A DNA stretch of 5,981 nt, taken from contig JAVEDQ010000331.1 in NCBI GenBank assembly GCA_030840885.1, positions 1 to 5,981 of the forward strand, in the 5' to 3' direction. Made by a program: the position numbers and the translations under genes. Positions 1-4,862 of this stretch are shown here, piece after piece. Under the pieces are notes generated by a model that did not search any database, was not told where the DNA came from, and worked only from the letters and a program-made list of their open reading frames with translations. The stretch comes from Frankiaceae bacterium. Its GTDB lineage: Bacteria > Actinomycetota > Actinomycetes > Frankiales > Frankiaceae. Position 1 is the stretch's first letter; each line of letters starts with the position of its first letter.

Positions 1-101
1 GCGCCCTCCCGGTCGAAGGCGGGGATGAGCACCTCGACGTCGGCACCGCTCAAGGGCTGGCTCAAGGGCTGGCTCAAGGGCTGGCTCAGGGGCTCGCTCA
101 C
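1..101 (-). CDS. Probable family 2 glycosyltransferase, N-terminal fragment (runs off left edge)
   Basis: Only 33 complete codons are in the window. After a repetitive tail (one SEPL and three SQPL units, residues 2-17) the protein enters VEVLIPAFDREGA (residues 22-34), which resembles the first beta strand and nucleotide-binding start of GT-A family 2 glycosyltransferases (typically V-x-V-x-I-P-x-Y/F-N/D). The GTG start at 101-99 overlaps the hldE stop in a GTGA, matching the other junctions of this operon. There is no clear Shine-Dalgarno site, so reinitiation after hldE is likely. An in-frame TTG at 53-51 would give MSGADVEVLIPAF and omit the repeat, and further TTG codons lie at 65-63 and 77-75. 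By context it would be a cytoplasmic or membrane-facing sugar transferase of the heptose glycan pathway. The family call rests on a short segment. The donor and acceptor cannot be inferred. Confidence 0.68.
   Translation of the reverse strand, partial: MSEPLSQPLSQPLSQPLSGADVEVLIPAFDREG
49..90. repeat. 12-bp tandem repeat, three perfect units plus a partial one
   Basis: The plus-strand unit CTCAAGGGCTGG occurs perfectly at 49-60, 61-72 and 73-84, followed by a partial degenerate copy (CTCAGG, 85-90). On the minus strand it is read in frame by the partial glycosyltransferase as Ser-Gln-Pro-Leu, with a diverged first unit Ser-Glu-Pro-Leu. The unit is a multiple of three, so gain or loss of copies changes the length of the N-terminal tail without shifting the frame. 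Each unit also carries an in-frame TTG that could act as an alternative start. Confidence 0.9.
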
Positions 102-1597
102 GAGTGCGTGTCGACGGTGCCGCCACCACGGATGCGACGGACGAGACCGGTCGTCGAACGGTCCTCGAGGTACGGCAGAATCACGATCTCTCCGCCGATG
201 GACTCGACGTGCGGGGCCTCGGGGAGCATCTCCGCGGTGTAGTCGCCGCCCTTGACGTAGACGTCGGGCCGGACGACGTCGAGGACGTCGACGCTGGTGT
301 CGCCCTCGAAGACCACCACGTGGTCGACGCAGGACAGGCCGGAGAGCACGGCGGCACGGTCCTCGGAGGGGTTGAGCGGCCGGTCCGACCCCTTGAGCCG
401 CCGCACCGAGTCGTCGCTGTTCAACCCCACGACGAGGACGTCGCCGAGCGCCTTCGCCTGGTTCAGGTAGGTGACGTGCCCGCGGTGCAGCACGTCGAAG
501 ACGCCGTTGGTGACGATGACCCGACGGCCGCGGAGCCGGTGGGCCCGGACGACGGCGCCCAGCCGGTTCAGGTCGAGCACGACGTCGCCGCCGGCCGCAC
601 CCTGCAGCAGGGCGGCGCGCAGCTCGTCCGCCGAGCCGGCGACGGTGGCGGCGCGGCCGCAGACCACCCCGGCCGCGGCGGTCGCGATCTCGCCGGCGAC
701 CACGGCGTCGGCACCGGCGCCGAGCGCGAGTGCGAGCGCCGCCGTGAACGAGTCGCCGGCTCCGGCCGCCTGCGACGCAGCCGTCGGGCGCGCCCACAGC
801 CGGTAGGCGGGACGGCCCCGTTCCAGCAGCACCCCGCCGTCCACGTCGAGCGTCGCGGCGACGAGCTCGGCACCGCTGCGTTCGAGCAGTTCCGCGGCCG
901 CGGCCTCGACGGTCTCGACACGTCCGTCGGTCGGCAGGGCCCGACCGAGCAGCCGCGCGACCTCACCTGCGTTCGGCTTGACCGCAACCGCTCCCACCTC
1001 GCGCCAGCGTCCCGGGTCGCGGGCGTCGACGACGAGGACCGCCGGGCACTGTCGCTGCAGGCGCGCCACCGCGGACCGCACGCGGGGGCCGAGCAGCCCG
1101 CAGTCGTAGTCACTGACCACGACGACGTCGACGAGCGGGTAGATGCGGGCCAGCCGGTCCAGGAACTCCTGCTCGGCGGCGGCGGGCAGTGCGCCGGCGT
1201 CGCCCTCGTCGTAGCGGAGCAGCATCTGCTCCCCCGCGAGCACGCGGCGCTTGGCGAGTGTGCGACGGCCGGGGACGACGAGCAGGTCGTCGTTGCGGAT
1301 CCGGCGGTCCCGCAGAGCGGCCAGCAGCAGCGCCCCGTCGGCGTCGTCGCCGACCGCCCCGAGCAGCCGCACCTCGGCGCCGAGCGAGGCCAGGTTGACG
1401 GCGGTGTTGGCGGCACCGCCGGGCAGCAGCTGGGTGTCGTCGATGTCGACGACCTGGACGGGTGCTTCCCGCGACAGCCGCAGTGAGCTGCCGGAGAGCC
1501 AGCCGTCGAGGATGGGTTCGCCGAGGACGAGGACCGACAGTTCGCTGAGCCGCTCGACGACGTCGAAGGGGTTCATCGAGGATTGGACCGGGGTCAT
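98..1597 (-). CDS. hldE: Bifunctional D-glycero-beta-D-manno-heptose-7-phosphate kinase / heptose-1-phosphate adenylyltransferase
   Basis: The 499-residue protein is close to the usual HldE length (about 475) and has both domains. Residues about 15-330 are a PfkB/ribokinase-fold kinase: GGAANTAVNLASLGAEV (60-76), KPNAGE (207-212) and the anion hole and catalytic Asp in AAGAGDSF (277-284, Asp282). Residues about 355-490 are a nucleotidyltransferase: TNGVFDVLHRGH (363-374, the HxGH site), RLKGSDRPLNP (400-410), VKGGDY (448-453) and DRSTTGLVRRI (479-489). In the known pathway, the kinase makes heptose 1,7-bisphosphate and, after a phosphatase step, the second domain makes ADP-heptose in the cytoplasm. 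The ATG at 1597-1595 overlaps the upstream stop (ATGA) and has GGGAG seven bases upstream. A later Met at 1576 lacks such a site. Its place between glycosyltransferase genes supports supply of activated heptose. Nucleotide and anomer preference in this organism are inferred. Confidence 0.95.
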   Translation of the reverse strand: MTPVQSSMNPFDVVERLSELSVLVLGEPILDGWLSGSSLRLSREAPVQVVDIDDTQLLPGGAANTAVNLASLGAEVRLLGAVGDDADGALLLAALRDRRIRNDDLLVVPGRRTLAKRRVLAGEQMLLRYDEGDAGALPAAAEQEFLDRLARIYPLVDVVVVSDYDCGLLGPRVRSAVARLQRQCPAVLVVDARDPGRWREVGAVAVKPNAGEVARLLGRALPTDGRVETVEAAAAELLERSGAELVAATLDVDGGVLLERGRPAYRLWARPTAASQAAGAGDSFTAALALALGAGADAVVAGEIATAAAGVVCGRAATVAGSADELRAALLQGAAGGDVVLDLNRLGAVVRAHRLRGRRVIVTNGVFDVLHRGHVTYLNQAKALGDVLVVGLNSDDSVRRLKGSDRPLNPSEDRAAVLSGLSCVDHVVVFEGDTSVDVLDVVRPDVYVKGGDYTAEMLPEAPHVESIGGEIVILPYLEDRSTTGLVRRIRGGGTVDTHS

Positions 1598-2562
1598 GGG
1601 CCCGCTCCCGTCGGAGCGCCCTTGGCGGCGACCTCGCCGAGCAGCTCCCGCCACTGCGACGCGAAGCGGTCGATGCCGAAGCGTTCGGCCGCGCGGGCCT
1701 TGGCGCCGGCGGAGAGCTCCGCGGCCTCGGCCGGGTCGCGCAGCAGCCGCCGGGCGTGCTCGACCAGGCGGGCGGGGTCGGTCTCGACGTAGCCGCTGAC
1801 GCCGTTCTGCACGGCGACGGCCATCTCGGTAGTGGCCAGCCCCAGGATCGGCAGCCCGAGGGCCATCGCCTCGCACACCGCGAGCCCGAGGGAGGTGTAG
1901 CGGATCGGATTCAGCAAGAAGCGGTAGACGCCGAGCCGCCGGTGCAGGTCGGCCAGCCCGATGTCACCGATGCCCTCGGCGAACTCGTCGCTGTTCATCC
2001 CGGCAAGGTCGAGCGGCACCTCGGCGGCGATACGTCGGAACACGTCCGGGCCGAGGCGCCGGCCCCGGCGGCCGAGGTTGTTCACGACAGAGATGCCGCG
2101 CTCGGTCTCGCCGGTCCAGGTGAGGCCGTGCGGGACGACGACGCCGTGGTCGATCGTCACGGTGGGCGTCCGGCCGCTGTCCCACATCAGCGCGTTGAAC
2201 GGCGTGACGTGCACCAGCGTCGTCCCGGGGTCATCCACCGGGTGGGCCGCGTCGTTCGGCCACTGCTGCGGCGGGTCGTGCTCGAGGTGGACGCGCGGCA
2301 GGTCCCGCAGCTGCGCGGCGGAGAGCAGGTCGTGCCGGTCGGTCTCCCAGTTGCGACGGGACTGCGTGAGCACCAGATCGACGTCGGCCTCGGCGACGGC
2401 GTCGGCGTCGATCTCGTGCACGTTGTCGGGCCAGGCGAAGTTGCCGCCACGGCCGCCGTAGCCCTCGGGCCGGCCTGCCCGGACCGGGAGGTACCAGTCG
2501 ACGTCGACGTGCGAGAGGTACCAGAGGTAGGAGCCGTGGACGTGCCAGGTCAGAACCTTCAT
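1594..2562 (-). CDS. GT-B fold glycosyltransferase (group 1 / GT4-like)
   Basis: A 322-residue protein with the C-terminal signature of GT-B group 1 transferases: RYTSLGLAVCEAMALGLPIL (221-240), then NGVSGYVETD (253-262) and a helical tail ending in ERFGIDRFASQW (293-304). The N-terminal half (MKVLTWHVHGSYLWYLS, residues 1-17; WPDNVHE, 44-50; HLEHDPPQQWP, 92-102) fits a divergent acceptor domain. There is no signal peptide or membrane segment, so it should act in the cytoplasm or at the inner membrane face. In the classical E-x7-E motif the second Glu is Glu231 but the first position is Thr223. It is shorter than typical GT4 enzymes (about 350-400). The ATG at 2562 overlaps the GT9 stop in ATGA, and AAGGG lies nine bases upstream. 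It overlaps hldE by four bases, which ties it to heptose glycan assembly. The sugar transferred is unknown. Confidence 0.85.
   Translation of the reverse strand: MKVLTWHVHGSYLWYLSHVDVDWYLPVRAGRPEGYGGRGGNFAWPDNVHEIDADAVAEADVDLVLTQSRRNWETDRHDLLSAAQLRDLPRVHLEHDPPQQWPNDAAHPVDDPGTTLVHVTPFNALMWDSGRTPTVTIDHGVVVPHGLTWTGETERGISVVNNLGRRGRRLGPDVFRRIAAEVPLDLAGMNSDEFAEGIGDIGLADLHRRLGVYRFLLNPIRYTSLGLAVCEAMALGLPILGLATTEMAVAVQNGVSGYVETDPARLVEHARRLLRDPAEAAELSAGAKARAAERFGIDRFASQWRELLGEVAAKGAPTGAGP
1603..1618 (-). promoter_or_regulatory. Hairpin enclosing the hldE ribosome binding site
   Basis: CGCTCC (1603-1608) and GGAGCG (1613-1618) form a perfect six-base stem with a four-base loop. On the minus-strand transcript the 3' arm contains most of the hldE Shine-Dalgarno sequence GGGAG (1609-1605), seven bases before the ATG. 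The hairpin lies inside the end of the upstream glycosyltransferase gene, so ribosomes finishing that gene would open it. This is the arrangement expected for translational coupling, but the effect is inferred. Confidence 0.45.
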
Positions 2563-3680
2563 GCGGCGACGCCCTTATCGGTTGGCAGAGCGGCGCGGCC
2601 CAACCGCGCCAGCACCGCGCCGACCACCTGCGATGCCGGCACGTCGAGACATTCCTGCTGGTAGGGGCAGGTGAAGGCGCGGCAGGGGCTGCAGGTCACG
2701 GGACGGGAGAGCACGGTGGCGTGCCCGGCGCGGGGGGCGTACTGCGCGAGGTGCTCGGTGCCGGCGAACAGCACGACCGACGGGGTGCCCAGGGCGTCAG
2801 CCAGGTGCAGGCAGCCCGAGTTGTTGGTGACCACCAGCTGCGCCCCGGCGACCACGGCGGCGAGCGCCGGGACGTCGAGCTCGCCGATCAACCCGTCGAC
2901 ACCTCCGCTGACCTGCTCGACGAGCGCACGCTCGCCGTCGGTCCCGACGACGTAGACCCGCAGGCCGGCTCTGCGCAAGGCCCGGGTGACCGCGGTGAAG
3001 TCGCCGTAGCGGCGCGAGGGCGCGGAGGCCCCGGGGGCCAGCAGCACGTAGTCGCCGGTCAGCCGGGACGGCTGTGACACCGACGGATCGGGCGGACGCA
3101 GCTCGAGCCCGGCCCCGGCCGACGGGACGCCGGCGGCGGCGACCATGCGGAGCGACCGGTCGACCTGGTGGGCCTGCTCGTCGTCGGCGGCCGGCAGCAC
3201 CCAGTGGGTGAGCAGGCTGCCACCGAACTCGCGGGACTGGCCGACACGCACGCCGACACCGGCCAGGTAGGCGGCGTAGGCGGCCGGCCACGGGCTCTGC
3301 GAGAACGAGGTGGAGATGATCACCGCGTCGTAGCCACGCATCCGCTCGACGAGCTCGAGCTCCCGCGCGGGGTCCTGCGGCATCGCCGCCGACGCGTCCT
3401 GCCACACCGCCCGCACCGGCAGGACCCCGTCGACGCCGGGCAGCAGCGGGGCGACGGCAGCACCGCCGGGGCTCACCAGGACGTCGAGCGTGGCGTCGGG
3501 CGCGAGCACCGCCCGGACCGCCCGGATCATCGGACCGGTCAGGACGACGTCGCCGAGGTTGTCCAGCCGCACGACCAGCACGCGCCGCAGCGCCGCCCAG
3601 TCGACGGCAGGGCCACCGCTCTCGGCCGAGGGATGGCTCACCGCTGCCGGAGCAGCTCGGAACCCGGGGTGTCGCGTCAT
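2559..3680 (-). CDS. Family 9 glycosyltransferase (ADP-heptose:acceptor heptosyltransferase-like)
   Basis: A 373-residue protein of the usual GT9 length. It shows the N-terminal family motif VVRLDNLGDVVLTGP (36-50), the segment LLAPGASAPSRRYG (213-226) and the C-terminal donor-binding motif NNSGCLHLADALGTP (286-300) followed by SVVLFAG (301-307). A Cys cluster near the end (Cys330, Cys333, Cys338, Cys344) resembles the CSPC-type cluster of many GT9 enzymes. Family members transfer heptose from ADP-heptose to LPS core in Gram-negatives. Here the presumed Gram-positive host and the hldE two genes downstream suggest transfer of heptose to another envelope glycan. The ATG at 3680-3678 is chosen because AGGAG lies seven bases upstream. 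The frame stays open to an ATG at 3749, but those 23 residues look unlike the family. It is the first gene of the operon and overlaps the next by four bases. The acceptor is unknown. Confidence 0.93.
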   Translation of the reverse strand: MTRHPGFRAAPAAVSHPSAESGGPAVDWAALRRVLVVRLDNLGDVVLTGPMIRAVRAVLAPDATLDVLVSPGGAAVAPLLPGVDGVLPVRAVWQDASAAMPQDPARELELVERMRGYDAVIISTSFSQSPWPAAYAAYLAGVGVRVGQSREFGGSLLTHWVLPAADDEQAHQVDRSLRMVAAAGVPSAGAGLELRPPDPSVSQPSRLTGDYVLLAPGASAPSRRYGDFTAVTRALRRAGLRVYVVGTDGERALVEQVSGGVDGLIGELDVPALAAVVAGAQLVVTNNSGCLHLADALGTPSVVLFAGTEHLAQYAPRAGHATVLSRPVTCSPCRAFTCPYQQECLDVPASQVVGAVLARLGRAALPTDKGVAA

Positions 3681-3687
3681 CGGCGGG

Positions 3688-3692
3688 CTCCT
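3688..3692 (-). promoter_or_regulatory. Shine-Dalgarno site of the GT9 gene
   Basis: On the minus strand AGGAG is followed by seven bases and the ATG at 3680. It is the best ribosome binding site in the operon and decides the start against the upstream in-frame ATG at 3749. Confidence 0.8.
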
Positions 3693-3693
3693 G

Positions 3694-3732
3694 AGGGGCA
3701 GGCCAGGAAGGACACGGAGCTGCCCTGCCCCT
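3694..3732 (-). promoter_or_regulatory. Inverted repeat / leader hairpin directly upstream of the GT9 ribosome binding site
   Basis: AGGGGCAGG (3694-3702) and CCTGCCCCT (3724-3732) are perfect nine-base complements. After one mismatch (3703/3723) three more pairs form (3704-3706 with 3720-3722), leaving a 13-base loop. In the minus-strand transcript the stem ends one base before the AGGAG site (3692-3688), so folding or protein binding there could limit ribosome access. The repeat is certain. Its role and the position of the transcription start relative to it are unknown. Confidence 0.45.
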
Positions 3733-3745
3733 TCTGAGTAGTTCT

Positions 3746-3791
3746 GCACCTGGCAGGCTTACGGCACACGCACCGACGCCGCGGCAGGTGC
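3746..3791. repeat. Short inverted repeats in the divergent intergenic region
   Basis: GCACCTG (3746-3752) and CAGGTGC (3785-3791) are perfect seven-base complements separated by 32 bases. Overlapping the left copy is the palindrome CCTGGCAGG (3749-3757). They lie between two divergent genes, where an operator could sit. No convincing -10/-35 pair was found on either strand of 3681-3807, so any link to promoter control is speculative. Confidence 0.3.
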
Positions 3792-3796
3792 TGGAC

Positions 3797-3803
3797 GAGG
3801 GAG
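3797..3803 (+). promoter_or_regulatory. Purine-rich ribosome binding site of the SseB-family gene
   Basis: GAGGGAG precedes two in-frame starts. GAGG ends seven bases before the GTG at 3808, while GGAG (3800-3803) ends ten bases before the ATG at 3814. Both starts are possible and differ by two residues. Confidence 0.55.
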
Positions 3804-3807
3804 AGTC

Positions 3808-4704
3808 GTGACGATGGACGACGACCAGCCGGTCGGGACCGACAGCCGGGACCCGCAGCACGGGGCCGACCCCGACGGGAGCCCCGGCCCCGACGACGGC
3901 AGTCACAGCGCTGCCGACCAGGCTCCGAGCGCCGACGGCGCACCCGAAGGGGTCGCCCGCGCCGACGAGCTGGCCGAGACGCTCGTGGTGGCGCGCGAGT
4001 CCGGCGACGGCTCGCTGCTGCTGCGCACCCTCGCCCGGGCGATGGTCTTCGTGCCGCTGCCAGCTCAGCTGGCCCGCGAGCAGCCGGGACGGCAGACCCT
4101 CGAGCCCGGGTCCGAACTGCCGCTGCCGTTGATCGAGAACGAGGGCACGAGCTACGTCGTCGCGTTCACCTCCGAGCAGCGGATGCTCGACTGGTTCCCC
4201 CAGGGCGACCGGCCGACCTGGCACGAGACGCTGCTCGCCGATCTGCTGCAGGGCTGGCCGGACCGGGCCGGGTTGGCGCTCGACGCGTCCAGCGAGGGCG
4301 GGGTGCTCCTGCCGGAGGCCGTCATCGAGCGGCTGAAGCTGCTCGTCGAGGGCGCGCCGGTCGAGGAGGCTTTCGACCTCGGTCCCGCCACCCGCTTCCG
4401 GGCCGGGACCCCGATCGAGCCGCCGGCGGAGGTCATCGCGGTGCTGCGGGGCGTCGCCGCCCAGCACCCGACCGTCCAGCGGGTCACCTTGCTGCTGGTG
4501 CAGATCGACGAACCGGGCGGCCGCACCTGGCCGGTCGTCGGCGTGCTCTGCGAGCCCGGCGCCGACCCGGAACCTGCCCTCGCCGCCTTGGTCGCGGCCG
4601 TCGAGGAGGTGACCGAGGAGCACGTCTCGTTCACGTCGCTTCCCGAGACGGGGGGCTCGGAGTTCGAACAGGTGCTGCGCGACTCCGGCCTCGAGATCAC
4701 CTGA
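3808..4704 (+). CDS. SseB-family protein with acidic disordered N-terminus
   Basis: A 298-residue soluble protein without signal peptide or membrane segment. Residues 1-50 are low-complexity, rich in Asp, Pro, Gly and Ser, and likely disordered. Residues about 54-180 match the SseB N-terminal domain pattern: LLRTLARAMVFVPLP (71-85) and YVVAFTSEQRMLDWF (116-130). Residues about 195-298 match the C-terminal domain: IEPPAEVIAVLRGVAAQHP (203-221), VQRVTLLLVQID (223-234) and PVVGVLCEP (242-250). The family is named for an E. coli protein linked to serine sensitivity. Its biochemical role is not established, and actinomycete members are mostly uncharacterised. The gene is divergent from the heptose operon and stands 158 bases ahead of recQ on the same strand. 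GTG at 3808 is used as the start, with ATG at 3814 as the alternative. No functional link with either neighbour is evident. Confidence 0.82.
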   Translation: MTMDDDQPVGTDSRDPQHGADPDGSPGPDDGSHSAADQAPSADGAPEGVARADELAETLVVARESGDGSLLLRTLARAMVFVPLPAQLAREQPGRQTLEPGSELPLPLIENEGTSYVVAFTSEQRMLDWFPQGDRPTWHETLLADLLQGWPDRAGLALDASSEGGVLLPEAVIERLKLLVEGAPVEEAFDLGPATRFRAGTPIEPPAEVIAVLRGVAAQHPTVQRVTLLLVQIDEPGGRTWPVVGVLCEPGADPEPALAALVAAVEEVTEEHVSFTSLPETGGSEFEQVLRDSGLEIT

Positions 4705-4756
4705 GGTAGCTCCCGTTCGGGCCGGAATGAGCCGGGTATGAGGGCCGCGTCCGACG

Positions 4757-4789
4757 CCTGACGACGACCGCTCTCCGGTCTTCGTCAGG
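4757..4789 (+). terminator. Strong hairpin between the SseB-family gene and recQ (possible terminator or leader structure)
   Basis: CCTGACGA (4757-4764) pairs with TCGTCAGG (4782-4789). After a single mismatch (4765/4781), GACCG (4766-4770) pairs with CGGTC (4776-4780) around the loop CTCTC. This gives 13 base pairs, 52 bases after the SseB-family stop. No T-run follows, as is common for terminators in GC-rich actinomycetes. The same bases can form a competing stem (4765-4773 with 4790-4798), so a leader role for recQ is also possible. Confidence 0.42.
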
Positions 4790-4798
4790 GAGCGGTCG
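4765..4798 (+). promoter_or_regulatory. Alternative hairpin overlapping the previous one
   Basis: CGACCGCTC (4765-4773) and GAGCGGTCG (4790-4798) are perfect nine-base complements with a 16-base interval. Four more pairs (4760-4763 with 4800-4803) can extend the stem after one mismatch. It uses the same left arm as the inner stem of the 4757-4789 hairpin, so the two structures exclude each other. Function is inferred only. Confidence 0.35.
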
Positions 4799-4818
4799 AC
4801 GTCCCTGACCCGGCGTCC

Positions 4819-4835
4819 GTCCCCGCCGCGGGGAC
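4819..4835. promoter_or_regulatory. 17-bp palindrome upstream of recQ
   Basis: GTCCCCGC (4819-4826) and GCGGGGAC (4828-4835) are perfect complements around a single central C. As DNA it is a symmetrical site of the size bound by dimeric repressors. As RNA it would be a seven-pair stem with a three-base loop, ending 14 bases before the recQ ribosome binding site. It may also simply reflect high GC content. Confidence 0.35.
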
Positions 4836-4849
4836 CGTCGCACCTGTAC

Positions 4850-4855
4850 GGAAGG
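4850..4855 (+). promoter_or_regulatory. Ribosome binding site supporting a CTG start for recQ
   Basis: GGAAGG is followed by seven bases and the in-frame CTG at 4863. The nearer GTG (4855-4857) and TTG (4858-4860) are in a different frame and meet TGA at 4864-4866, so this site can serve recQ only through the CTG. Confidence 0.55.
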
Positions 4856-4862
4856 TGTTGCC

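Noticed and set aside
49..90. CRISPR-like array or mobile-element end
   Set aside because: The units are 12 bp, directly adjacent, without spacers, and read in frame as a tetrapeptide repeat.
25..255. Plus-strand small protein with WLKG repeats
   Set aside because: The repeat is explained by the minus-strand gene, and the rest is antisense to hldE with an Arg-rich shadow composition.
104..1486. Long plus-strand reading frame (460 codons) opposite hldE
   Set aside because: It lies wholly antisense to a clear HldE gene, is rich in Asp, Gly, Arg and Val with no family motif, and is the usual high-GC shadow.
1598..1876. Upstream extension of the hldE frame by 93 codons
   Set aside because: The extra segment is Arg/Gly-rich and out of frame over the preceding gene. 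The ATGA overlap and GGGAG site at 1605-1609 place the start at 1597.
1756..2664. Long plus-strand reading frame (302 codons) opposite the GT-B transferase
   Set aside because: Its composition is low-complexity and antisense-like, it has no recognisable domain, and the minus strand has strong motifs and overlaps.
3681..3749. Upstream extension of the GT9 gene to the ATG at 3749
   Set aside because: The 23 residues are unlike the family and would cover the AGGAG site. The ATG at 3680 has ideal spacing.
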